A stretch of 64,000 nt of DNA from Mytilus californianus. Taxonomy: Eukaryota; Mollusca; Bivalvia; Mytilida; Mytilidae. The notes below the pieces were generated by a model. That model had not been told where the DNA came from and made no database searches. It saw nothing but the letters and a program-made list of their open reading frames with translations. The translations under genes were made by a program, and so were the position numbers. The stretch lies in assembly GCF_021869535.1 (NCBI RefSeq), contig NW_026262690.1:66737995-66801994 (forward strand). Direction: 5' to 3'. Within the stretch, counting starts at the first letter, position 1, and the number at the start of each line of letters is the position of its first letter. Shown piece by piece: positions 47,401 through 62,400 of this stretch.

Positions 47401-50400
47401 CTAGTGAGAAGTAATGATGTTTTAACCATATAATAATAAAAGACTTATCTAGCAGAAAGTCATTTTTACAATGTTTAACATTTCCCAGGGTGACGATCTG
47501 TTTACCCGGCTTCTGGGGGAGACAAATATGTATAAAGTCATAACAGATTCGATGTTCCAAACAAGTTCAAAATTTAGCATGTTTGCAATGCAGCCCAATA
47601 ATCACGAGAAACAACCATTTTGATTGGCTGATCAAATACAGCCCAATAATCACGAGAAACAACGATTTTGATTGGCTGATCATGATTGTCTACCTTGGGA
47701 AAAGTTCAAAATCAGACATTATTTTGTTCGTGTAAAAATTCACAAAATCGGACAGGGCATATTAAAAGAGTACATGGTATCAGTCGGGAAAGGGCGGGTG
47801 GACCGCCCTATGAAAACGATCTAACTGGTATATGGTCAATGCTAGAGAGATCTATTTCTAAAGGGTCACTAGCTGTCAAATTCATGTTCACCGATTCTCA
47901 TATTCGACTTATAACATACTAAAACATACATCCAAATAAAAAAAAAGTCTAAAATAAACAATTTACGATGCATAAACTCAAAATTATGTATCAGCATTTT
48001 GTGTGTATTTTAGTCTAGACGCCATCTAATTAACCACCGAGGTGACTTTCCAAAGACTGCCAATGGTTATATAACCGGTTGTAAACATAACCATAGATAT
48101 AAATAGATAGCAAACTCGTTCAATTAGATTTTTCTAGGTCTGTTTAATTTCATATTATAGGTTAAAACAATATGTTAATAATCGTTTTTACCTGTATAAA
48201 AATGAGTTTTTGTAGATCGAAACAGTCAATCAAATGGTTTACCCTTGTTTCACTTTCAATGTTGACATTCTTTTCCTTTTACTAGCTGAACACGCTTAGT
48301 TCATGCATAACCCATTTCTAGCTAAGAGGTTCAATTGAAGTTCACATGAATACGGATTTAATGAGGTCGAATTATTCACTTGCAAGTGAATAATTCATTA
48401 GCAATGTTTCTTTGCTTATTTTGACAAAACTGAACCAAACTGGCTGCTAAAAGCGAATTTTTATTTCACTATTTCACTTTCATTAATGATTGAACAAAAA
48501 AAAGATCATGTTTTATTTTTTTTCTATATCTCGTAGCTAGTGCCCCTTTAAACCATCAAATGAAAAGATGATGGTCATGCATTGTGTAGGGTCATTATGA
48601 CATTTGACATTGTCTAGAGATCTTTACTTTTACATTACTATAACGTGCGTAGTGATTTTACGATAATTTTATGAATGAACGAAGATTTTATGAATGGACA
48701 AGAGCAACGTGACCTCTTTCAAAATAGACACACAAATTAAATAACATTAAACCGTATAAGGTATAATTCAGTCAAATTTTCAATATTAAATCAACAACTG
48801 ACATGGAAACGTCTCAAGAAGGAACTCGCAGGTATAAAAAATGCACTTTCTCACTTGGACTTCTACGTCCTTTGATAAGTCAAACGGTTGTCCTCTTAAA
48901 TACAACAATACATCTACAAGAACATATTTTGAAACTTCACAAACCACTGTTGTTTTTCAACTGTTTCAATTAATGTATTCCATTAAAAAACATAGAGGAT
49001 TTTTTGAATGACAGAAGAGGAATCAATTTTATCTGCTCAAAAACTTAGGCTTGTTCGATCTGGGTCACAAAGATGGCTATATGCTATAAAAAAAGTAATA
49101 TTTAGCTACAACATAGAGCTACAATGAGGTAAGGAATTAAACATAACCTTAGTACATAATTTCATAGCTATGTAGAATACATCAAAGTGACAATAAGCGT
49201 ATCCCTGAAATCTATACTGAGCTATGCTTACCTATGTAATATTTAGGAATAGTAGTGACCACATGTAGAATACATCAAAGTGACAATAAGCGTATCCCTG
49301 AAATCTATACTGAGCTATGCTTACCTATGTAATATATACGAATAGTAGTGACCACCACTGGCTTGTCCACTATGAACAACAACTCCAATAAGCTTGTATT
49401 TGGTACTCTGAGGCTTAGATTCATCTATATCAATTATTTCACCTACAAACAAACACATATCTGATAAATATATCACAAAATAAGCTTTATTTTTTGTCAT
49501 CTTTGGATTATTGAGAACATTTAAACAACAGCTAATGGACAAAAACTTTCAAACATATGAATTCAAGTGAGATATTGAATACTGCCATACAAATTTCAGT
49601 CTAATACAGTTTGGTTACAGAAAAAAGAATGGGATACACAGTGTCATAATCAGTAGAATATATATGTATACCTTCAATTTTTGCCATTCCTTGTACTGTA
49701 TAAGGATCTATGTCAAACTCTCGTGGAAACTCAAAGTAATCATTGAACTTTATTGCACATTCTCTGTAAAGACAAATAAAGATCTTTAAACAAGAGATGC
49801 ATTTAAATATAAATCTACAAATGTATTCAAAAAATTCAAATTGAGATTTTGACTAGCCTTTTGATTCATTTATTGTTTAGCCTTTCCTAGAAAAAATACT
49901 TTGTAACGGACATTCACACAGTCATTGTAAAGATTTTATTAGGCATTGAGTCAATGTTTTGACAATATCATGACATGAAAGTACTCATTAATAGATATGC
50001 ATAGTATTTGTTGAACAAATAATACCTACCTTTCCCAGTCATAATCAAATCGCTTCAGCTGTATTGCCAACACTTGTGGTAACTTCTTTATTAACAATCT
50101 TTTAACAGTATCAACCTAACAAACAAAAAAAGGTCATACAAATTCTGGTCGGAATTTGAAGACAGAAAAATATCAAATTTTCAAGTCATAATTCTGTCAC
50201 AAGTCTAACAGTGTAAACAAAAATATTCTTGAACTTTAAATTCTTTTTAGTTTCAGTTTTGTTATTATGAAAGACAAATTCATGGTTGTTTGTATCCATA
50301 AAGCATAAAATTCTTTTCAGAACACCAAAAATGTTAATTTTTTTTTCACAATTTCAATGAAAAACAACATAATATGAAGTAAACATCTACTCACCTTTTT

Positions 50401-53400
50401 ATCACACTTTTCACAACGATATGCGTTAGCACCTTCTAATAAATCTCCTTTAACGTATTGTTCTAAAGATTCTAATAAATTATGATGATTTCGAATATCA
50501 ATGTTCAATGCCGTGAAAGACTCTTCTCTTTGGTAACGATGGGGACAGTCCTTGCATATTTTTTGGTCAGCGAATGACCCACCTAAGACCTTGGATAAAA
50601 TTTGTGGTTGATTGAGTACTTTTAAAGCCTCATCTGCACTGTCTACTAAACTATTAAAAAACTCTAAGGCATCATGTTGTTCTCTCAAATTCACTGGTTC
50701 ATCTGACAACCTGTAAAACACAATATTACATGTGTATTAAGGGTTTAACCATTATAAGAACCATCTTCATACATATTAAAATATGAGCAACATACAAATG
50801 TGTATCACATTTCAAATGGTAAATTTGTGGGACTTTATTCATTTTTGCAAATTCATACTGGAATGATGATCAGTTGATACAAGCTAAATGGATAGATAAT
50901 GGTCAGCTGTTTTGAATGCTTACATAATGTATAATATTAATCATAAATGTACAACATTAATGGTTTAGGAAGTATTCGATAATCTTGGTATACCAATCTT
51001 TGTTGTTTTCATTGGAAAAATGTTCATACCCCCACAAAAAACACCAGAAGTAAATTAATTTTCAAATTTTATCTGTAATTTAATGTTATGGTTTCAAATT
51101 TCTAAGTTACAATAGTAATTCCATGAGATCTTAAAATGAAAAATATATAATATTCATGCACATGACTTACTTGAAATGTTTCCAGAATCCCCTTGGGACA
51201 TAAAATTGCAGCTTGCTACAAGCTAAATGGCCAAATATCAACTGTATTTGTTTGAGTACACCCATGTTGTATTCTTTCCTCTCATCATCCTTACTGCTCA
51301 CTGGTTTTTCTTCATCTTTCCTTTCTTCGTCACCCATATCCACATTTGTCTGCAAAGTAATCAACTATTATATTAGAATAGATTAAATAGCAAAGAAACA
51401 GGTTTACAAAGACAGTCAATAAAAATTATGGAAGTACTTGGGAAACAGAACAGTCCAATAAGATCTATTCATTCAACTTTCTCATGAACTACTATCATAT
51501 AATGTTCAGTCTTTTTCTAATAATCTTGAGTTAACTGAGATTTCAACTAAGCCTGACCTGTCAAAACTAAATATACATTAAACAGACTGTATATTTTACC
51601 AGAAGCCACAAAGTACTTTTATATAAACTTTCTACACATCTGAGTTCAAAACAACTGTATCATTTTTTTAACTCAGAGCATATGTTTCAATCATATTTTT
51701 ACTGAACTCTATGGAAGAAAGTCTGTATTATTATTTTTTATGTACAGTATTTCATTCTTTAGGAAATATCAAAGATTGTGGAATATTAATTACTTACTTC
51801 ACTCTCTACTTTTTCATCAACATAATCTTCCTCTACACAGGCTTCATCAGCAGCTCCATCAATAGCTAATATATCTGATCTGATGTTGTCTATCATAAAC
51901 AGCTATAAAATATATTGTTCACCTGGTATTGATTTCATGAAATTTGTTCTTAGTTACTGTACTAACGAATGCTTAGACTATAAGTTGTATTTTTAGTAAG
52001 AAAGTATTTTTTCACCTTGGTCAATGTTGAAATGCTCTAAATTTTCACACATGCACACATATTAAATGCTCATAAATATCATACAATGCTCCTTCTTATG
52101 AGAAGTTAATGTTCTGAAATTTTTCATAAATAAACAAAAATTAAATCTATATAAACAAAATTCATCCTCTTGTATATCTTGCAGTAGCCCTCAAATTCTA
52201 CAATAAGTATTTTTCTTTCTTTAATAATAAAAAACTCCATTGCCTTTTTATTAACAAGATTATATATATCTACTAACCTGTTGAATGACAGAGTTCATAT
52301 AACATGTGGCACCTGCATTCTTCAGACCTACAAACCCTTTATGAGGACGAGGACCAACTGGTGGCAAGTATTCCCATTCAGTTAATGAAGCATCATCTAA
52401 AAAAACAAAATATATTTATCAGTTTAACTGATAAACAATTTAAATTCGTTCATATTGTAAAAGTTTGTTTGATCAAGATCACAAAACAAAATTTGTATCA
52501 AAAACGTCATATGGTCATACCAAGTTTACGAAAGATCAAAAGGAGAGATATGGTACCATTTTCTCTCCACTTCTACCTTGATTTATAGTATTCCAAACCC
52601 AGTTGTTTTTATTAACATTGGTGTTGTAGCCCTCTACTCTACTTACTAATAATCAATCATTTAATAAGCACACTTAAATGGTCTAGATCTGCTTATACTC
52701 TTACACACAAAAATTCCACATTCATACATATTCTAATTTTTACACCATGATGTTAAGTATGCCAAATCTCTGCCAGTAATGTTCAGTCTTTTTCACATAT
52801 TCTTTGCACTCCTACTCAATAATATACACAATATACAGCAAGCTCTGAAAATATTAAACCAAAACTGAAAAAATCAAATGAGACTTACTGTTGTAGAACA
52901 TCTCCATCAACATAAGAGCTACGCATTTAAGATTAGGAACACATTGTGTACACAAAGCCACCAACAGGTCAAATGCTGCCGTAATTGTTAGTGGAGTGGT
53001 ACACACAGGATTAGCTTGTTCTGTGGGAAACTCTCCATTTACTTTTCTACTTTGATGGACTATCTTTGATGCAGGAAACAGGAAGTCTTCAATTAGTTCC
53101 TAGTGGAGATACATGTAAGTAGACATTACCATATAATACTGCTATACTACCAATCAACTTTTACAACAAAAATTATGCTTGATTTACCACAATATAAATT
53201 TGAAAATAACATAAGGTACATATGAAATTCTCAGTAGGTACATAAAAAAATACATTTAATACATCCATCATTATTAAACAATACTGACCTTTATGAGATT
53301 TGATCCTCCTTTTTCAGAACCAATGTGGTACCTCTTTTCTGGTGACTGGAATGCTAACAGCTCTCTTGTGATGCCAAGATGCCCCTCTAATAGAGCATCT

Positions 53401-56400
53401 TCAACTTCAACTTCTCCTGTATTTAATACTTGTTCCTGAAAATAGCAGTCAATGTACTTTATTTCAGTTTGAGATAAATTTACATCTTCATAGACATAGT
53501 TAGAAGGCCTTTTCATTGATAACAGCATATAACTAAAAATTTTAAGACATTGGACTGGAGAATACATAACTAAGTTGTTAAACTTGTGTCTCATCTGTTT
53601 GTTTAGTTTCTGAACAATTAAATATGTTAAAACTTGTTTAGTTTCTGAACAATTAAATATGTTAAAACTTGTTTAGTTTCTGAACAATTAAATATGTTAA
53701 AACTAACTAAAAATGTCTGTAAAATTGCTGCGTCAATACATTTTTTTTTATCATCGATGTTATTTTCCTGATCTATTTCGGTGTTGGTTCTTAGGTTTAA
53801 CCATTCATGTTTTTAATCTTTAAACTTAAAATTCGTGTAAAATAGTTGCAGTATACATGAATGTATTTTTAAGCACAAAATAATGATGCTGCACATGGTA
53901 TTCATGTCTTCAATTGACAATTTTTATTTATGATTTGAATAATATTTACTTACCCTCAATTTTTTCAACCACAAAATTTCATTATGTAACAGTTTATCTG
54001 CATTAGGTAATCTTATATCTGTACTACATGCATAATTTAACAACCTAAAATAAATAAAATGTAATATAATGCAGGTAAATACACATGTACAAAGTCATAC
54101 AATATTGTTTTTGAAGGATACAGTTCATCAATAATAATAAGGCATAATATTTTTTTTTAAAATAACTTAAATGAGTTATTTTTTTTCTAATAACGAATAA
54201 CAGTTTAACATTTTGTTGAAATTTTTCACCATTTTTATATATATAAAAGAAAATTTAAAAGATGCTAGCAAAACATGGATTTAAAAATACTTACTTCCAT
54301 AACAAATTGAAGTATTCATTTGCTTGTTTAGCATACTCTCTCACAGTTTCCTGTACAAAATATATAACAGAATAATTAGAAAACTCATCTATATTTTAGT
54401 GCCTGTGCATGAAATACTTAAGATGGTTTTTCCTACTTTATTTGGATTTTTTTAATGCTTGAACTACTTTAAATGCTAGAGAAATAATGCAAAAGCAAAA
54501 TGACTGATAATAACCGACTACAAAAAAAACAACCCAAAAACAACATGTATTTGCCCTAATTTTTCTTGTGAAAAGAAAAAAAAATCTTATCAAGATTTAG
54601 CTCTAAATGGATCATTTCTGTATAATTTTGAGTATTTTGTGCAACCTATTCAAACAGTAAATTGCAAATAAAATTTTGCTTTTGGTTATATAAGTTAACA
54701 GGTAAGTAAAGAAAACCTTTGTATAATACTTACATTTAACTCACAAAACAACAAAGTAATAAAAAACAAAACAGGTCTCTGACCACCACAACATCTGGTT
54801 GCCATTAGATAAAATTGATCAGTTGCAGATATTCGTACAGATCTGAAATCAACACAGTTCATATATAAATGTTTTTTTCCTAGTTAGTAACATCCTATCT
54901 CAAATGCCAAAAAAAATATCAGAAATAAGTCCTTTAAATATTTACATAAATTGCATAAACGTTTTTTCAAATGTTTTTTATAAAATGAAAAAAACAAGAA
55001 CAAAGATAAAGTGCAAAGGTATTCTATTAAATGAAATTAATAATATTCCCCGAAAAGTTATGTCCTAAGGGTTAAGTTACATGCAAGATATCAAATTTAA
55101 TTATTTCTTTCAAAATCTTTACCCAGAGTTATTTTGCAGCATGCTCATCTCTATATGGTACAAATATCACTGTGGCAAGTTTCATTTATATTCCTTTTAA
55201 CAATTTAGGAAGAGTTATCCTTCTAAGGATAGTATCAAAGATCTCAATTACAAGGTGTCAATCTTTTACTCTATGTTTACTGTCATATGTAATCATACCT
55301 GTGTTTACATATCAATAACAAATCCTTGATGAAGACCTGCCATGATTTGTCTTTATTGAGAGCTTCTAGAGCAGGAGGACATAGACAGAGACAGATTGTC
55401 AGAACTTCTAATGATTCCTTAGCAACCACTAAATCTTCTACTTCCAAATGGTCTTTTGGCTGAAAATAATAGTGATTCAAATTAGTATTTTTAACTGCTA
55501 CTTCTCAAATTCTGTCAGACTGTTTTTCGGCAGACTATTTGTTAATTCTCAATATTATTTGTTAGTGTGTTTTTTGTTTTATTTTGATCACTTGTATATT
55601 TTTTCTTATAATTCTAACTTACCTTTCATGTAATCAGAAAATTATTTAAACTACTCATGTTCTAATGCAATTTTTCTTAGTTGATTTTTCCATTGATATT
55701 AAAAATTAAACCAAACTAACCTTCTCGTGAGCCTTATGAATATCCTCATTAGATGCATGAACCAAATGTAATGAACAACTACTGGAGGACCAAGCTATTT
55801 TCTGTACTGCTTTTATAACTGACAAATCTGGAATTACTTTAGAGGCCTACAATAAATAATGTATCGACAATAAGGTTATATAGGGATAAAAAGAAAGAGA
55901 CTTTAGCTTTGAAAGTGGGTTAATGACTGTTTGAAGTGCAAAGTTTCTGTTGCACTATGAAAAAATAGAAACTTTCAAAGGAGTTAATAGTTATGCTTGA
56001 AATAAAAAATTTCAGTGGTATTATGAAGAAGCAGCATCAAGTTACTTAACTGAAATTAAAAGTAATTACTGAACTGTGTAAATGAGGTCAAGATCTGTTG
56101 ATCCATGTCAGACTGGCATGTACACCTGACAACAAATGCATAGACAAAATAGTTATTGGACTGTTGAAAGAAATTTAGAGTGAGCATGACCACTCATCAC
56201 AATAGTGTAACTTGAACAACAGGTAACAAATTTTGAATAGTTTCAGCAACAAACTGAATATAATTGACAAAATTAGTTACAACTGATCTATTTGAATGTG
56301 TACTTCATGCATATCCTCAGTCTGCTTGTTTGTTAGGTGAACCATGAACACTTATTTAGTAATGGTAAATATAGAAACAAACTGGTCAACAAGTTGTTCA

Positions 56401-59400
56401 GTCATCCAATTGCTGCATGTCCCATTATTTGATTGGCTTGAAATAACTATTGTTACCTGATCTGTTAAATGTTGACCTAGTCTCATGGCTACATTCTTTG
56501 TCATGATTTCTGACTGTTGGTTAGGTATGAACTGTAATGCCTGTTGTATTAATACAGCATGACTGTGTTCCTGCTGAGTTACATTAGGTGACTGAGGATC
56601 AGCATTACAAGCATCTATCACCACTTGAAGCTTGGCATTGAGGACGGTAGTTAACATTATTTTACAGATCTTCATCACAGTTACATAAGCAGACCTGAAA
56701 CAGAGAGAAGTGGTTTATTTCTGCTGATATTTAATCTCGCAATTTCAATCCCAAACTTGTAGGCAGGTTTTATTTTTGTGTTTTCTTGTCCTTGACGCTT
56801 ACCTTCCTTCAAGCTCAAATTACATGTAACGCAAGGCATATTTTTTCATTATTTTTTCCTTATCATTAAATTAGCAACTATAAACCCCTCACTAATATTT
56901 ACCACTTTAAAATAAATGTGATAGGATATGAAACAGAATTTGTTGCTAATGTTTGTCAAGACTGATACTTTCATAAAACTCCTCTATCAGCAAGATTGAA
57001 GGATTTAAAGAAAAACATTTGCAGTTGGCGATGTTGCTTGTTTTAACTTAAAAATAAACAAGTTTATTCCAAACATTAATGTTTTTGACATACCTGCGTG
57101 TTGGCAGATCTGCAGTAGGTAAGAAGTTATTCTTGGTTAACATGTTAAGTGCCAACTGTACACCTCCACTCTTTACATAATTATACTGAAATAAAACAAC
57201 ATGGAAAATCATCAGTTCTTGACAGTTTTCTGTAAAACAAGGCTGTCCAATGTTAATTTAGGCAAAATGTTCCAAAAATATGTTTATCTATTTAATATTA
57301 CAATCTGACAAAACATCCTTATGACCTCCCAGTAAAGTTCAAGAAGTCTTACCAAATATTTACATGTTTTGAAAGACTTTACTGTAAGGTTCCAAAATTA
57401 TAAGTACCATTTATTTTCCAAAAAAGCCTTTAAAATATAACCTTTCCTTTGAAAGACAAAATAAAATTATTATTTGAAAATTTAATTTATTCTTCTATTG
57501 ATTGCAAACAGATATAACTCTAAATTCATACCTGAAATTTGAAAGCGTCTTCAGACATAGGATCATTTGCAGGCATTAACAGACTGTAAGCAACCTAAAA
57601 TACAATACAATAGGCATAATGTTAAAAAATGTTAACAAATTTACCAGCAGAAAAATCTATTTAACCATATTACATTGTATCTCCATTCAAACATGTTAAC
57701 AATTTAATAAAAAGCATAACAACATATTCTTAATAATAAAGAAATACCTAACTACAATTTTAAAATTCTGATCATTATGACATGAAATGGTTGCTATCAA
57801 GTCTCACCTCAATATTATACAGGGCTTCTGTAGGTGATGAATTGAAGAACATTATTTCTAATTGTTGAGAAAGAGTTGTGTCTGACCTAGTGTTCTCATT
57901 ACATATATTACACAATCTGTCTACAGTATGAGAATCTGAAAAGAAATCACAAAAAAACATAGACCTATAGTTATTGATAGACCTATGCGACATAATAAAT
58001 TCACACCATGTTACAAATTGTATGAAAAGCATTCTGACTCAGATGATTTGTTTACTGTATTGCATAAAGTTTCATACGTCAAATACTTTTCAGCATCTAA
58101 GTTTTCAATTTTCCTCATATGTAAAGGTCTATCAAGACTTTATAACTGGAGCTTATAAATATTTCATATTTTTCTAACTATTTGAAGAAGAAAACATAAT
58201 AAGATAATGTTAATAAGACTGATGTTCATGATTAAGTATATTGGGTAACAATGCCCAATATACTTAATCAGTGCCTTTCCAGTGTAAAATATAAGTATTT
58301 CCAGATTGTTTTATCTAAATACATGAAATAAATTGAGTTGTTATACTTGAGAAACGAATATATTCAAATTTTAACAAGTTTGGAATGATGTACAAATTAC
58401 AATAGTAAACATATGTTTAACTTCACATTCTGGTTACATGAAAATCTCTATGCTTACCTGCAGGCATTAGTTTAAGAAGAGTTCTGGCAGTATCCCTAAG
58501 TTTTGGAACTTGAAGTGAACAACCTAAATCTGATAACTGGAACATAAACTTGGCATACTTAGCTGTATTCGCCATTATCTACAAAACATAAAGTACACGT
58601 TTTCTCCGGCTGACAAACAATGCATATATATATATATATATATATAAATATATCATTACAAGACATATATTACACAAAACAACATTTATTTCTTTTAACG
58701 TTTCCATTCCTATATTTAACCTGACCTTTCTAACAAATATGATAAAAGATCACTGCTAAATGGTCAGAAGCACTTGTCACTCCATACATAATCGGGGAAC
58801 TTTCCAAGCTGGTTTAGAGTTCATTTTTTTTTGTCGTCTCAGTTTAACATCCTTTCATCACAATGTACTGAAAATCAATTTACAGAGTAACCCTACTTAG
58901 GAATCAATTAGCTATTATTGGAAGCAAGCTTCAAGTATGAATCAAGCATCTTCTGTAAGAATATTGTTTATAATTTAATCATAGACCTTTCATTATGAGT
59001 GTACTCTAGGCATGTCTAAAAGATGCTTTAAAAATAAACATGTTCCGTTGTCTAGCTATAATCAACTTACCACACCAGGTAAACAACTTTCAGCCTCTAT
59101 ATTAGGACCATCAAAAGTATGATGAGGTGACCCAGCTGAGCTATCAGAACTACTATCTGGACTAGATGGCATGTTATTTCCTACTTGTACTAACTTTGCT
59201 GATATCAACTAAAAAAATTATAATATACAATAACATGAGTATTCTTTTAGTTGTTTTGTCCTACTTTTTTCTTTGGTCTGCTCCCTTCTGATGTCATTTG
59301 GTTATAGAGTCCATAACTTTATGGATATCTAGGCTATTTTTGTAAACTATTCAGTCATATCACAAAATTCTTTACTGAAAAAGTGTTCTGGACTCTTAAC

Positions 59401-62400
59401 CAGTGTGTGTTTAATTATCCTTTTACGGTGAACCAAACACCTTGACTAAAATTAATTTGGCTCATTTAATTTTCATAAAATTTTGACAAAATATTTACTT
59501 TGACCCTTTGACAAAAATATGAAAATTTCAAAAAACTTGAACCACACAGTTTATCGGAAAAATTTCATTGGATATATAGCAGTTTGACAAACACTAATTT
59601 TGATCATTGAGAAGCTTAATATTTCCTTAACAATAGAACGTGATTAAAACGTTCAGCTGATTTTTACAGAGTTATCTCCCTGTAGTGTTATGTACCACCT
59701 TAATATCATACACTTACTCTACTTATAGTTCACCAGAATAGTACATAACAATCTGCAACAGGACCTTATTCAGCTTCTTCAAACATATTTTTTTATACAT
59801 AAATGCTTTATTTTGAAAGCTTTTAGTCAAGTTAGTTAGCAATCCTGATGTTCTTCAATAAAAGTTTCAATATTGGCATGGATCTAATAGATTTTAGATA
59901 TTAAGAAAGATAATTTCTTACATATGCATAAAAAACCTATTTTTCTTATATTGACTTACAGCTTTTTCTCTCAATGGCACTTGTAAAATTAATCTTTTAT
60001 CCTCTGCTGGATCTAATAGTTCATTATTCACATATAAATCCACTTTTATATTACTGCTTAATTTAAGTTTATATAAAATCTGTCTTCTAACTTGTCCAAT
60101 TGTATCATTTGAATGAGACCAAATTTCAATGTCTTCCATCTGACGACCTTGACTAGGAAATCGAACAATTAAAGTCACTAATTTTCCTCTACATGCCCTG
60201 AAAAAGATAATTTTTATAACAATGAAATTTAAATAAAACTTTTCATTTTCTTTTCTTTTCTAAATGTTTTAATCCATGAAAATATAAACAGGTCTCAGAC
60301 TTTTGTCTTAGCTATTCATGTTTGATGATTGACAAATGTACAGTTGTCTCATTGGCACTCATACCACATCTTCTTTTATCTATGTATAACAAATAATCAT
60401 GTAGATATGTTAGATTCTACAGAGAATTAAATTTTTGTAAGTATTCTAGGAACAGGAGATCATCAGCCCTTACAATATTTGTACTTACTTAGTCCTTCTA
60501 TAAATATTTACAAAATGATTGGATGATGTTAAAAGCATTATGGCTTCCTTAAACTTTCTTTTGAAATAGTTCTGTAGCAATATACTGATTTAATACTAAA
60601 GTGACAAGCTAGATAAGCAGCACTGCTGTGCTTTTCCCATTTATTTTCAGATTTCCCTGCAGTTTTATTGTCCTGAACATGCATGAAATATTTGCCACTG
60701 GATGTTAAGCAACCAACAATCAATCAATCAATCACAATGTTTTATTGAATGTTGCGTTAGAATGCATTCAGTATCTTTATCATTTTAAATATGAAGTTAC
60801 AATATTCACATTCAAACCATCTAAACGAGTTTAAATCTTGACAAATGAATTTCCAAAATTATTTTGACTAACCTGCTAAGAGGTAGAATTGATCGCTCAT
60901 CAGTATAAGCCTCGTCACACTCAGCTACATATTCCTTCAACACTGTCAGCACTCTAACCATCCTGGATGTCTCCTGCATCACTCTATTTGTACTGTCTTT
61001 GTCCTTCTCTAACACAGACACAGTATCATATAAAGCTTTTAACCTATCTACACACGACTGTATAAAGTCATCATGTATATCCACTTGGTTCTGTTGTAAC
61101 CGTGGACCCAAGTTTGTAAAAATGTCTTTTAATAATGTTATCGCTTTATTTGCAACATCATCTGGACTAAGTAACACAGCCTGAAATTGACAAGATGTGT
61201 TAGAATCAGCTTTATCCTTGGTCTATTTGTTTATTAATTTAATTTTTTGGTGAAATCTTATACAACAATGTTGTTGCAGCTTCTTAATTATTTTATAATT
61301 TTTGAAGCTATATTCTTTCAAAAGTTGTTTAATGGTAGTTAATTTTATTAGCATAGTCGAACATTATAAGCAGTCATTATTGAATATAAAATGAAATGAA
61401 AATAGTATACAAGTTATTCTTTTTTTCTTCACTTAATATAGAACATGACTTCTATAAAGTGGAATAGAAAATCACTATTCTCAATATCAAATGTGCTTTA
61501 ACATTTTTATCAGAAACCATCTTTCTTTGGGAGTTATTCATAATTGACAGAACATGACAGACATAGAGAACAAATAAAATTGATGTCTGTTTTACAAATA
61601 CCGAAAGATTCCAAAGACAGGTATTGATAAAAAACATAGTTCATTATTTATATATGCTTTTTTAAAAAAACAAAACCCTGAACATATAAATCAAATGACT
61701 ATTGTGTTCCTTTATTTATTGATTTGACCAGAGACAATTTCAATGTTCATTTTCTTTGCCTTCAATAAGTTTCAATTACTTTTCACTCCCTCTTTGTTTG
61801 TAAATTTCCTTGTGATATTTTTAAAACTGGTTTGAGCTACAAATTTCCCAGATTTCTATTTTAAAAATAAAAGTTAATATATATTTCCCAGGTTTATATT
61901 TACAAATATATCTGAAATAAAATTTTCCTGGTTTCTATTAATAACCAGGAAATTTCTCTTGTTGTTATTTATAAATATATCATAATATCTTCCTCAATAC
62001 CTATTTATAACCATGGTATTCCTCTAACAATGTATTTATTACCATTATATAAACACTTTCATCTAAAACAGCTGTTTTCTGTTTATAATCATAGGACAAA
62101 ACTTGTTAGAAGCAAATATCTCCAAGAAAATTGAACCCCTAATCTGAGAAATGAAGCAAGCTTTTTCAACATAGCAACCTTGACTGCAAAACATCTGTAG
62201 ATGAAATTCAAACTAAAGTAAAACTGATTTGATACAGATAATCTAAAACATGGTCTTACCCGCCATAAATAGTCTAACCCTATTAATTCTAAATCATCAA
62301 TCATATGGCCACCTCTTCTCTTGGCTATTAATTTGTTCTCTTTCAAATTGACATGTTTGAAAAATCTTTCAAAACAGCTGAAAATAAAAAATCATTAATA

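Noticed and set aside
52304-52588. 94-codon forward frame opposite the Cys-box exon
   Set aside because: Antisense to the well-supported USP9X exon e18 and adjoining intron.
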